Source of the DNA: Dromaius novaehollandiae
Taxonomy: Eukaryota; Chordata; Aves; Casuariiformes; Dromaiidae
Assembly: GCF_036370855.1 (NCBI RefSeq)
Contig: NC_088099.1
Location: 76,115,218-76,179,217, forward strand
Reading direction: 5' to 3'
DNA: 64,000 bases
Shown: positions 44,701-54,029 of the stretch, piece by piece
How positions within the stretch are numbered: position 1 is the first letter of the stretch
Layout: every line of letters starts with the position of its first letter
Position numbers and translations under genes: made by a program
Notes under the pieces: model-generated
Database searches by the model: none
Told to the model about the DNA's origin: nothing
What the model saw: the letters and a program-made list of their open reading frames with translations, nothing else

Positions 44701-47700
44701 ATAGGAAATGTTGCTTCTTTATAATAAACTCTCAGGATTTAAGCAAGGAGACCAAACCACATAGGGAAATGGAGGAAAAATATCCTCTTTCAAACTATTT
44801 TGATACTGTTCTCCTGAAGTAAATTGACTCCATTTCTATTTTCTCCTAGGCTGAGGCCTGAAGACTGAAATTATAATACAGTAAGTTATATTATAGTTTT
44901 CATTTCCAAAAGCTTCAATTCAAGTACAGTCCAACTTTAGCAGACAGAACAGAGTAAAAGTCTGCTAGGGAAGTAAAAGACGCAAACAGTTACATCAAAA
45001 ATTTCTCATGTACTAATCAGAAAGCATCAAACACAGGACTTAAGGTTGCAAAGCACAGAGATACTGTAAGTCCAGTTTTCTATACTGTCATCCTACTCAC
45101 TGATTTCCAATAAGCTTACGCCAGAACTGTGTTAATATACAGGCAGGTCACCATTCTTCTTAAACAAATGCTACGCATGAAGTCTGCTCAAACAAGTATC
45201 ACAATTTTGCACAAGCCTTTCTGTAATAATATGCCAATTTTAAATATCACTCCTGCAGAAAATGATGCATTTTGATCACAATCCATGCCTTAAATTGCTG
45301 AACAAGATTAACTTTTGGAGATGATGTTGTATGTGACTACTCAAAGTTTATTCTTATTGAAACTTAGGAATCTTTCATACTGGATATTTCAGTAGACAAG
45401 GAAGCAACACTGAAAGTGATTTGCAAACCAATAAAAATTCTCTCAGTATTTTATCGTAAACTAGTATCAGATTATTTAGTTACAAGAGCAGACAAATACC
45501 TAATAAGGTGTGTTTTTGCTTATAGCTTGATGTTGAGGAAACCTGATCATTTGCAGTCCAATATCTCAGTTAACCTCTGGAATTTTAGATTATCATCCTT
45601 AAAACTATATATATATTCAAAACAACTAACCCTGGATTTAAGACGTGCATGTTCTATTCTTTAGATTTCTATACACTATGTCTAACAGTCTAACAAGAGA
45701 AGTGTAGAAGGAACTATGTGTAGCTATGTTTCCAAAGGCATAGCCAGAAGAGCATCTTAGCACGACTTGAACTTCTACTATCCAATCCAGCATTCAAAGG
45801 CTTGAGGTTTCAAAACTGTGAATACACTACTTCCAAACTATCAATCATAAAATAAAAATAAACACACACACACACACACACAAACAGGGCTAGTCCTCCA
45901 CATATCAATGTACACACAGGTTTTGTTCCAGGAAGAATTCAACTAGGCAGTGATCCAACCTGCAGTAAGAAACAAATCTATGAGCTGCCTTTGGTCATGT
46001 ACAGTATTTTAACTGTGCTCTTGCACAGTAACAACTGTGCAGTAATACTACTGAGACTTACGATCATCTGGATCCAACATCTCTTCATTCGCTGAAAACT
46101 TCTTACTTTCTCCATCATCTTCATTTCTTTTCTTACTCCAAAAGAAAACACTGCAGTTACAAATATGTTACTTATTTTTCAGGATATACATGAGCAACAG
46201 GATTTTCACAACACTTATGCAAGCCTGCACAGAAAGAGGATAGCATGGAAGCCATATAGAGAATGCAGAAGAGAAATGTTGGAAACTCAGCTAAGTACGG
46301 TTAAAAAAAAAAAAAAAAGTTCCTCAGGCTCCAAAGGGAAAAAACACCGCAGGCATAATTACCAGTTAATTCTGTGTTAGGGGTAGCAGAAGTTCATCTG
46401 AGAAGTGAAACACACCAAATGCTGAACAAAAGCAATTCCACTAGTGTGGGGGGTTTTTGGGGGGTGGGGTTTAAATATTGTAATATCAGTGTAACAGTTT
46501 TTAAGATGTGCTTAAGGAAAACCAAGTAAAGTCTGTAAAATCTACAGTCATCTCTGACCAATGTCTATATCACAGCAATTTATGATCAGTGACTCGATAT
46601 CTAGAAAGGCACAATGAGTCTAATAGGAAATCCACTCACACAGCCAAGAGATAAGGAAAACAAAAACATTTGCTTTGCTTGGAACTCTTCAACATCTCTT
46701 CATGAATAAATTTAACTAGAGATAAATTTAACTAGGGAAAATGATCCTGTCACTCACAGTTAGCTCAACTTACTTCAGTATAAATTACTCCTGCCCAATA
46801 CAACCTCCTGTGACCAAAGCTGAAGAGCTTTCAAGGCATCTAAATTTAGACTGCAGCCTTAATGACAGATTTAAAAATAAAAACTAAAACAGATCATCAC
46901 AGTCTCTGTGGTAGCCTCGAAATTAGCTTTTTCTGAGCTTTCTAGATAACTAGTAGTTTCCTACCTTTCTGGAAGAAAAGCTTAACAAATCTCCAACTTT
47001 TACTGAATAAAGCATCATCATTTATGTCCTTGCTATACTAGCCTTTATAGAAGTTACCAACATTTATGATCCACCAAAATCATGCTATTCTCTACCTTCC
47101 ACATGAAGCATACCAAAATAATCTGAAAGCTGTATTATTCTCTTCTTTTTTGGAGGAGAGGAAAAGGAAACACTAGAAAGGAGGGACCTGGGGGAAGACA
47201 ATATTTTCAAATGGAGTGCTATCTAATGAAGTCATTACCTTTTATAGTGTAGTCAGATGCTTATTTGTGGTAGGAAAGAAGTTACTGCCACCCTCACCCA
47301 TTTTGTGCAAGCGCTCCCTCAACAGAAGTATAAAAACTGCATGAGGTCTCTTATTTCATCCAATATAAGATTTTAAAAAATAAAAAATGCAGACAGTTAT
47401 CTCTCTCCTTGAGAGATCAGAAGGAAGTCAGTAATAGGCAGTAGCTTCTTAGATCCCCTTAACTGTTATAACAAAGGGTGTTACTGGATGATTGCTTATT
47501 AAACAATTCACTGTGATGTCAAGCCTGTGCAGCTTGTCTGGTTAAGGAAATAGCATTCATAATTCTTCCCTAACATGATCACAAAATAAATAAATTAATT
47601 AATTAAAAGGAAAAGGTGGGGGGAAAGGAAAGCTTTTTATAATCTAGTTTGAAAGTATAAATGTGATTAACATAACTAAAATTCTAACACTAATCAAGTC

Positions 47701-50700
47701 AGCAAAAATTGGCTCGCTATCAAATCCAATCAATAGTCATTATATATATGATATATACATACATTTTAGTTTTTGTGACTGTATTGAGAAAACATCATGC
47801 AATACAATAAAGCTTCAAAATACAGTTTCTCTACCTTTTTCTTCTTGTCTTTAAACTGCTTTATTAAAGTGATCAAATGCTCCACCAGAAACATGAAATA
47901 TAAGCCTCCAAGTGCTGTAAGTCCCTTCCATGTGGAATCCAGGTAAGCACTCTCTTCTAGACTTTGAAAAACAAGATGTTTGAAGAGAGAGCCTTTGTTT
48001 TGTTCAAGTAGAGGTTTTTCACGGTGATGGTGATGGTTTCCATGAGACTAAGGGGAGCACCATATGGGGAAGTCATTAGATTCAGAAGAACTGATAACAA
48101 AAACAAACATAGAAAGCGCTCCTCACATTTCCCCCCCCCCCCCCCCCCTCAAGTCCAGAGTTACCATTTTAACTTGCAGGGCATCTTGCACATATGCACA
48201 CATACACACACACGTTTAGATTTTACATGACCTTCCCAGGATAAGTTCAAAATTAACTGAAAGGAAAAGGAAGAACCCTATAAAATACAGGCAGGGTTCT
48301 GAACCCAGCACAGGATCTGTAGTCCTTTCCTGCAAATCTCAGTCAAAAGCCAGAGTGAGTTAACTTTTTTTTTTTTTTTTTTTGGGGGGGGGGGGGGGGG
48401 GATTCTGCTTACAAAGAGCTTCAAGAGAGGTAGAAATTTAACAATCATTTCTTTCTCAATATTACATAATAGTAATAGATAAATTTGAAGCCTATCAAGT
48501 AATGTTCTCCCAGAACTTCAGAAATACTCAGTTCTGACCTAAACATTATAATGGGTAAGCAATCAATCCAAGTGCTGATTTTCTGTTCTGCATTTAAGAG
48601 GTAGTGAGCTACCTCTGCTAACTACAAAAATTGTGAAACTAGAGGAAAAAGAGAAGTGGCATTGCAGTAAAAGACTAAAACATTTTGCGTAATTCTTATG
48701 TGCAAGGAACTATGTATTTGTAAGGGTGATCCGGCAGCACATATGACTGAGAAAACATAGGAAACATTGGGGGATCGCAGTGTGAAGTTTTTACAGTGGG
48801 GAATATGAAATGAATAATATAAGCAGGACCAAATAATGAGAAAACTTTCTATCTAATAATCTACTTAACAAGGTTGAGAAGTGACTCATTGAGTAGGTGT
48901 TAAGCAATTGGTATCTAAGCCATCAATAAGAACAGCCACTATTTTGAGATTATTAATGAAATAAATACTTACATGTGGAAGAAGATGTAAGAAAGCATCT
49001 CCACTTAAAGTTCCAACAGCCAATGCCACAAGAAAACTTAGGAGAAACTTGAAAAATACACGATTCATCAGAGGTACCAATATAACACCCAGTAAGGAAA
49101 GAAAACTGATGACAGAGATTGATATAAAGCCACCAATCCAAGCTGGTAAAAGAGATGAAGAAGCGTTACATGAAATTTTGGTTGTTTAACATTCCTGTTA
49201 TCAAATACTACTGAACATTTGATTAATCCAAGGTTAACAAATGGTACACCATGAGGGTTTCTCTCTAGACATACTGAAGAGAGGTACCAAAAGAAATTAT
49301 TTCAGTGCTGAAGTATGTTTCTAAAATTATAACTAAAATAATGGGAGTTCCATTAGGCTTTTATTCTATATTTAAAAGACAAACTCACACAAACAAATGA
49401 ACCTACCTATTTGCAAAGAGTAACCTTTTGGAGGAGTTTCAGCTTTTTCACTAGTTGCATGGACTATGCAGTATTTGCCATCGATCTGATTAATAATAGC
49501 TGGACAGAGATAACTAAATTCTGTAGCAGTCAACCACACTTGAGTGCCTATGCCATGGGACTGCATCAGTTTTGATGCATTGGAACACTGTGGAAAGAGA
49601 CACTTAAAGATTAACCAGAACCAAAATATATCGTAAAAGGACCACACATCCCATGTTAACTGTAAATACACTGATTCCACATGAAAGTAGCTGAATAGTA
49701 ACTGAAAACAAGTAAAAAAACAATTCAGTAAGAACTTCCCACATAAATCAGTGTTAAATATAGCCTCTAACTGGATTTTTTGCTTTATTAAGACCTAAAG
49801 TACAGCTGTACCTTTCTCCTCCTCTTCCCACATTCTGGCCCAGAAAGCTAGCTTGGTAGTACTGCCAGATGATGCATAATTATTGGCACAAGGAGGTCAG
49901 ATGCTCTGTCATTAGATTAGAAGAAGCTTAACACTTTTGCCTTCCATTTAGAGGGGCCATATAAGGAAGAAATAACAAGGTTATTTTAATACAAGTCATT
50001 ACTATGGAAAGTCTCAAACAAAACATGTTCTAAATGCACTTCCTCTGGCAAAAGTTTTCCTATAACATGATCTAGAGTCTTTGGGGGTTTAGTAATTATT
50101 CTTTTGGCTCCCGCGGAAGTACTTCAGCTCCAATTGTGCAGAACATAATGATAAGTTGTGAGTTCAGCACCTACAATCACACTCTACACACAAACTCTGA
50201 ATTATCTAGCATGATTGTACACATTAACAGACTCCAAAAAGGTACTGCTGCTTTTTAAAGCCATTAACAGAGAAAGACCTGACTGTGTAACAAAACTACA
50301 GACTTAAAAGCACTCATTTTTATTTTCTTAAAGTAATGTTTTGCAGCCATCTTTATTATTTTTTTTTTTATGGCTGGTCCTTATATATAATCTCAAAGAA
50401 AGTGTCTTAAGATGCATCTTAGATTCTGTCCTAGGCTTGATCTAAAGTCTTTATTTTTTTAATACAAAATACTGGACAACAGCTTTTATATCCCTCTAGA
50501 GAAGAATAAGTTAAGACAGAAAGAAAGCAATTCTTCATCAAATTAAACCTAATTCTTATTCTACAGACATTTTTGCAAATTTTGTTATACTTGAACTTTT
50601 TTTCCACAGGTTAACCTAACTTTGCTTTTATTTTTTTTTTAAAAAAAAAGCTTTCACTACTTCATTTGGAAAACGAGACAGATGCTGGCTTTAAGGCAGA

Positions 50701-52067
50701 ACAACAAGTTGAACCAATAGAATTTACTATTCTATTCACTACATAATACTAATAAAATTTAATGCCATTACATCTATCTAAAAGAGAAGCAAAAAGGTAA
50801 TACAATTAGTCTAAAATTCTAATGGCATTCATTTATTTCCAACTCAGGGAAATGCATTACTACACTTGCTTTTTATTTCCTGCCCATTTGCAGAAAAAAC
50901 ACAAGTTCTAGAGGCAAGATCAACAACTACCGCATACTTACCTATCTGCTTACACAACAAGATATTTATTTTGAAAAACAGTACTATTAATTTCTAACTA
51001 CCTTGTAAGTTTCTCTACAAAGTATTACAAACTTTTCATATACCTGCCTAAGAACACATGATTTTCAAACTTAAAGTTTATATTCTTCATTGCTAACATC
51101 AGGAATTTTTTTTAGAAAGGAAAAAATGAAAACTATATGAACTAGATTGCATAAATATTTTCCCCCACCTCAATGCATGAACATAACATTAATTTAAAAC
51201 AAAGAGTTAAGATTCGAGAAAAGTTGTGTGTTTTGCTGTGAGTACTGACTCTTGCACTACAAAGCTTGTACCCAGTTAAATGAGCATCTGCAACTTATAA
51301 GCCATAACAAAATTCCTAGTGGACATCAATTCCCAAGAATGCGGAAGAGTCAGTCTCACCTCTTGGGTATTTTGGTTTTTAAATTTAGAATACAGGTAAC
51401 TTCCTCCTTCCAATTCCTTTGGAAAAATAAAAGATTCATTTGCTTTTCCATTAGCAAGCCAACTTGTATTACCGCTGTCTGTAGCATTAGTAGCGTTAGT
51501 CAGATCTAAATGAGCAACTGACTTCACTTCTCCAGTTCCCAAATTCTGTAATTCAGAGTTGCCACCTGTGGGAGTAGTATTGATAGATGCAGTTATTTCA
51601 TTAACAGTGTTCTTGCTGTGTACAAAGTTTTGCTCATGTTCTGTATTTTCTACTTTGTGCAGTTCCTGTAAGTGACTGTTCATGGGATCTTTGTTAGCAT
51701 CATATTCATGGTTTGGGCAAACAGTCTTCTCAGAGTTTTTACTTGATGCAACATGATTATGATGAAGATGATGGTCACGGTAATGGTCTACTTTAATCCT
51801 TTTTATTTTATCTATACCTATGTTCTGGAGCAGTTTTCTAAATCCTTCAATCGTCAGAGTGTTGTTTTCTCCATAACGATGGAAAAGTTCTTGAAGGTGA
51901 AGTCTTTGTATTAGCCCTGCCAAGTCAGTATTGATGCCAGCTGCCTTTTCTGGAAAAGTTTTCTCTGCTGTCTGCACAACAGAAGCTGTCTCCACTCCAT
52001 GATGATAACTTTCACACATCAGTATGGAAAATGATAAAAAGCAAGTGACTGATACTGTACTCTCCAT
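32614..52067 (-). CDS. SLC39A6: Zinc transporter ZIP6 (LIV-1), 9 coding exons
   Basis: ZIP6 is a plasma-membrane zinc importer of the LIV-1 subfamily that can pair with ZIP10; it is known as a STAT3 target in epithelial-mesenchymal transition. Coding exons in transcript order are 52067-51360, 49587-49407, 49142-48973, 48047-47835, 46131-46062, 43567-43187, 35784-35704, 33740-33550 and 32766-32614. They sum to 715 residues plus TAG (human 755). Seen in order are a signal peptide (about 1-20), an acidic/His ectodomain with [24 protein letters not shown] at about 264, eight membrane segments from about 298, a His-rich cytosolic loop (about 513-538), [10 protein letters not shown] in TM4 and the metal-site motif HELPHELGD (595-603) in TM5. 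All introns are GT-AG. A non-coding first exon lies in the CpG island near 53.6 kb. Confidence 0.98.
33550..33740 (-). CDS. SLC39A6: SLC39A6 exon with GD of the metal motif, TM6 and TM7
   Basis: Two bases plus 63 codons. It begins [16 protein letters not shown], carries TM6 ([14 protein letters not shown]) and TM7 ([15 protein letters not shown]) and ends VDM. Acceptor ctgtag, donor ATG|gtaagt. Confidence 0.97.
35704..35784 (-). CDS. SLC39A6: SLC39A6 exon with the HELPHE motif
   Basis: An 81-base exon (2 + 26 codons + 1) encoding [18 protein letters not shown] then CHELPHEL, the TM5 metal-binding core. Acceptor tttgtag, donor CTAG|gtaag. It was missed as an ORF because of its size. Confidence 0.97.
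36700..37340 (+). pseudogene. CR1 ORF1 remnant (esterase domain)
   Basis: Between 37038 and 37337 the + frame reads a stretch with [16 protein letters not shown] and [15 protein letters not shown]. This is like the GDSL-type esterase domain of CR1 ORF1, in which the catalytic GDSLLRG has here become SNSLLC. Upstream, a stretch with [15 protein letters not shown] may be the coiled-coil part. It is too broken to be active. Confidence 0.65.
37560..37745 (+). pseudogene. CR1 endonuclease C-terminal remnant
   Basis: The + frame shows [20 protein letters not shown] then LINKVELM, matching the end of the CR1 AP-endonuclease domain. Only about 500 bases separate this from the esterase motif, too short for the intervening ORF1 and endonuclease, so an internal deletion is implied. 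Confidence 0.6.
37769..37929 (-). repeat. Left arm of inverted repeat within CR1
   Basis: About 160 bases that are the reverse complement of 38801-38959, with roughly 12 mismatches by eye (about 92% identity). The arm covers the RT region around motif A and is in - orientation. Confidence 0.9.
37930..38800 (-). pseudogene. Inverted CR1 reverse transcriptase N-terminal segment
   Basis: Read on the - strand, this carries CR1 RT N-terminal sequence: [21 protein letters not shown] (cut here to its first part, around 38460), [32 protein letters not shown] and [11 protein letters not shown]. Several stops interrupt it. Its orientation is opposite to the CR1 pieces on both sides. Confidence 0.85.
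38801..38959 (+). repeat. Right arm of inverted repeat within CR1
   Basis: The sense copy of the arm at 37769-37929. It continues directly into the + strand RT C-terminal part. One frame shows [11 protein letters not shown], a decayed form of the RT motif-A region FSKAFDT. Confidence 0.9.
38960..39965 (+). pseudogene. CR1 reverse transcriptase C-terminal remnant and 3' UTR
   Basis: It contains [16 protein letters not shown] and [10 protein letters not shown] (RT motif C, FADD) at about 39060-39150, then [13 protein letters not shown]-like and [18 protein letters not shown] in shifted frames. The 3' end ggctggactacatgacctctcatgc is typical of CR1. A G-rich insertion (gggggtggggg) follows FADD. 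Confidence 0.8.
43187..43567 (-). CDS. SLC39A6: SLC39A6 exon with His-rich loop and TM4
   Basis: 381 bases (2 + 126 codons + 1). It begins [16 protein letters not shown] and contains an acidic run ([15 protein letters not shown]), [13 protein letters not shown] and a loop with five- and four-His runs before [13 protein letters not shown]. It ends in TM4 with HNFSDGLAI. Acceptor gtaacag, donor ATTG|gtaagc. Confidence 0.97.
43871..43892 (+). repeat. (TAAA)n microsatellite
   Basis: About five and a half uninterrupted TAAA units in an SLC39A6 intron. Confidence 0.9.
45862..45882 (+). repeat. (AC)n microsatellite
   Basis: About ten uninterrupted AC units in an SLC39A6 intron. Confidence 0.9.
46062..46131 (-). 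CDS. SLC39A6: SLC39A6 short loop exon
   Basis: 23 codons plus one base: [18 protein letters not shown] then LDPDD, with a split Arg at the end (donor GATC|gtaagt). The acceptor gagtaag|AAAAG is chosen because the nearer gag|TAAG and upstream gcag|TG would introduce a stop or break the frame. It is the weakest splice site of the gene. Confidence 0.85.
46132..47834 (-). other. SLC39A6: SLC39A6 intron, nothing recognised
   Basis: A 1.7-kb AT-rich intron. It has poly(A) and AATT-type short runs and a G-rich patch (ggggggtttttggggggtgggg) near 46447. No repeat family was recognised. Confidence 0.75.
47835..48047 (-). CDS. SLC39A6: SLC39A6 exon with TM3
   Basis: 71 codons (phase 0 to 0). It starts [16 protein letters not shown], then [19 protein letters not shown] and TM3 [16 protein letters not shown], and ends in a Lys run. 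Acceptor ccttag, donor AAG|gtagag. Confidence 0.97.
48131..48148 (+). repeat. C18 homopolymer
   Basis: Eighteen consecutive C in an SLC39A6 intron. It is the complement of the G18 run 235 bases to the right. Confidence 0.9.
48365..48401 (+). repeat. T19-G18 homopolymer pair
   Basis: Nineteen T directly followed by eighteen G on the + strand, in the same intron as the C18 run. Run lengths in such tracts are often unreliable in assemblies. Confidence 0.9.
48973..49142 (-). CDS. SLC39A6: SLC39A6 exon with TM1 and TM2
   Basis: Two bases plus 56 codons. TM1 ([19 protein letters not shown]) and TM2 ([20 protein letters not shown]) are followed by HLLPH, the start of the short His segment. Acceptor taccag, donor CAT|gtaagt. 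Confidence 0.97.
49407..49587 (-). CDS. SLC39A6: SLC39A6 exon with the CPAIINQI motif
   Basis: 60 codons plus one base: [36 protein letters not shown] and [10 protein letters not shown]. It carries the membrane-proximal cysteine motif of the LIV-1 subfamily. Acceptor ttccacag, donor ATAG|gtaggt. Confidence 0.97.
49588..51359 (-). other. SLC39A6: SLC39A6 intron, nothing recognised
   Basis: A 1.8-kb AT-rich intron with a T/A homopolymer patch near 50632-50648. No exon or repeat family was recognised. Confidence 0.75.
51360..52067 (-). CDS. SLC39A6: SLC39A6 first coding exon (ectodomain)
   Basis: 236 codons from the ATG at 52067. A hydrophobic leader ([15 protein letters not shown]) is followed by [16 protein letters not shown] and [17 protein letters not shown]. 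There is only a short His cluster ([11 protein letters not shown], about 95-105), then a Thr/Asn-rich ectodomain with several N-glycosylation sequons. Donor GAG|gtgaga. The acceptor for this exon is at 52079/52080, so 12 bases of 5' UTR precede the ATG. Confidence 0.97.
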
Positions 52068-52079
52068 TGCAGTTTCCTA

Positions 52080-53603
52080 CTACAAAAGACGTAAAAAAAT
52101 TCTCATAAAATAAAGACTTAACAGTTTGCATAAGACTAATCACCTTATCATCTGTAATATATGTTAATAATTTGCTAAAGGATCAAAGCAAGAAGAGTCA
52201 CTTAAATTTCTTAGATAGCCAACATTTCTCCCAGACGCACGGCCGCAGGCAACGTGAGATGAAGCTGCATACCACAATGTCATTGGCCATAAACATTTCC
52301 CAGGTGTAAGCAAGCTTACTTTTGTTTAGCTTGGCCTAAATCACTTTTCTAACACACATTAAAATAATGAGAGCATGCTCAGAGGTGTACCAATTTAGTT
52401 CTAGGTTAGGCTTTTCTTGTGCTTAAAATGAGCTTCATAATATAGCTCTTCAACCACATATTAGCAGGGAATAAGTATTGTAAATGACACATTTCTGCTT
52501 AAAAATCAAAATTCCAAGCCTTCCATCCTTAGATTTCCCAGAACTCTTGGCAAGCCAAAGAGGTGAATTTCAGCACTCAACAAAAATTGCTTTTTATGCT
52601 GTTAAGTTCTATCTGCATTTTAACAATGCTGTCATACTACTTCTTTGAAGAGGCAGACAGACCACAGCTGTGGGCCACTAAGTGTTTGTATATTTTAGTT
52701 CATATATACATTTTATTCCATAAATACAACATTTCTACAAATAAATAAATTGATATTGAGACAATGCAAAAGAGCATGTCTGAAGACCGCCTCTTAGCCC
52801 TTTTTCAGAGTAATAAAGAGAATCTTGTTTTCACATCATATAATGCAGACAACTGTATTATGTTCAACAGTATAATACACAGCATTAAAAAAAAAAACAC
52901 ACGCACACTAAACAACTCCCCCTCACCCCCAAAACTAGAAGTGCAGGTATTTGCAATCATTTTTGCAAGTAATTACCGCGGAAGAAATACTCGCAAAGAT
53001 GCACACACCCAGAAACAGCACCTTCACTACCAAGATCAGCGAGGGCGTGAGCAGGCCCTGTCTTTCCCCCTCGCCTCCCCTGCCAGCTAACGGCCGCCGC
53101 AAGAGGCTGCCCGAGCGTCTCCTTTTGTAGGACGCCCGGCGCCTATCCACCCAGCTCGGGCACCAGCACAGACAAGGCTGCGTTTACCTGCTGCTTCCCT
53201 TGCTTAAAGTGCGCGCTAGGCCCCCCCACCCCTCCTTAAGACCCTAGTTTGGGGTCCCTCCCTGTATAAATCGCTGCCGCACATAAGGGCAACAAGAAGA
53301 CACAGCCTAGGCCTCAGCTCAGTGACAGCCCTTTCCCTGGCTCAGCAGATCGCAACGCTAGGAACTGTGCAGCGGCGAGGAGAAGCTCGGCGTGCCGCCG
53401 TCCGGGCCGGTCCGGTCCGTTCTGTCCCGCCTCGCCTCGCCCCAGGCAGCGGCGGCCGCGGTACGAGCAGCTCTACCCACCGCAGCCACGCGGCTGCCCA
53501 GCCTCGCCCCCAGCCGTGAGGCGCGCACACGCCCACTCAACAGCTGCCCCACAGCCTGGCCCCCGCGCCCTCCAACCACCGCCCCACCGCGGCGGAAGGT
53601 TAC
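52080..53603 (-). other. SLC39A6: SLC39A6 first intron
   Basis: The interval from the proposed donor at 53604 to the acceptor before the first coding exon. An alternative donor CAG|gtaaac at 53187 would give a longer or alternative first exon. No coding sequence is recognised in between, and the right part lies in the CpG island. Confidence 0.6.
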
Positions 53604-53700
53604 CTCCAGCGACAACTGAGGCTCCCGCACCGCAAGCCAACCAACCACTAAGACGCGCCCGAGCCTGCTGCCGACCCCCCCTCCTCAGCTACTGCTACAC
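53604..53700 (-). other. SLC39A6: Proposed SLC39A6 non-coding first exon
   Basis: Inferred from the donor at 53604, the acceptor at 52079 and the promoter motifs just upstream at 53699-53759. The transcription start is not defined by sequence alone. Confidence 0.45.
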
Positions 53701-53709
53701 GCATGCGCC
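53699..53709. promoter_or_regulatory. NRF1-like site
   Basis: acgcatgcgcc matches the palindromic NRF1 core GCATGCGC, common in TATA-less bidirectional CpG promoters. Confidence 0.55.
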
Positions 53710-53749
53710 GACCCCTCCCTTCCCGACCTCCCCCTGCACTCTTTCATTC

Positions 53750-53759
53750 CACTTCCGGG
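53750..53759 (-). promoter_or_regulatory. ETS/GABP-type site
   Basis: cacttccggg, which is CCCGGAAGTG on the - strand, a canonical ETS/GABP core element. It lies 41 bases from the NRF1-like site. Confidence 0.6.
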
Positions 53760-54029
53760 GATAGCTCCTAGTATTGCTCAGGCGGCTAGTGGGGGAGCGA
53801 GTGTGCTGTCACGTGGCGGCACGGAGCGTGTGGCTCGCGCTGTCCCTGTGGAACTGCTAGCAGGTTCGACGCCGGCTGGGTTTGCCGTGTGGTGCGGCGG
53901 CGGGGCGGGCTGCTTCCCTCCGCTTCCTGCTGCTTCCCTCTGCAGAGAGCCTGAAGCGGGAGGCTGGGGTGTCTTTCTTTCTGCCAGGCAGTTTAGGGGC
54001 CCCCCGGCCAGGTTGTGCCGCAGGTATGC

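Larger units (their letters stand above)
43568..46061 (-). other. SLC39A6: SLC39A6 intron with simple repeats
   Basis: A 2.5-kb intron. It holds a (TAAA)n tract at 43871-43892 and an (AC)n tract at 45862-45882, with no other recognised feature. Confidence 0.8.

Noticed and set aside
52080-53600. CRISPR array, operon or bacterial-type features anywhere in the window
   Set aside because: None seen. The sequence is vertebrate nuclear DNA with spliced genes.
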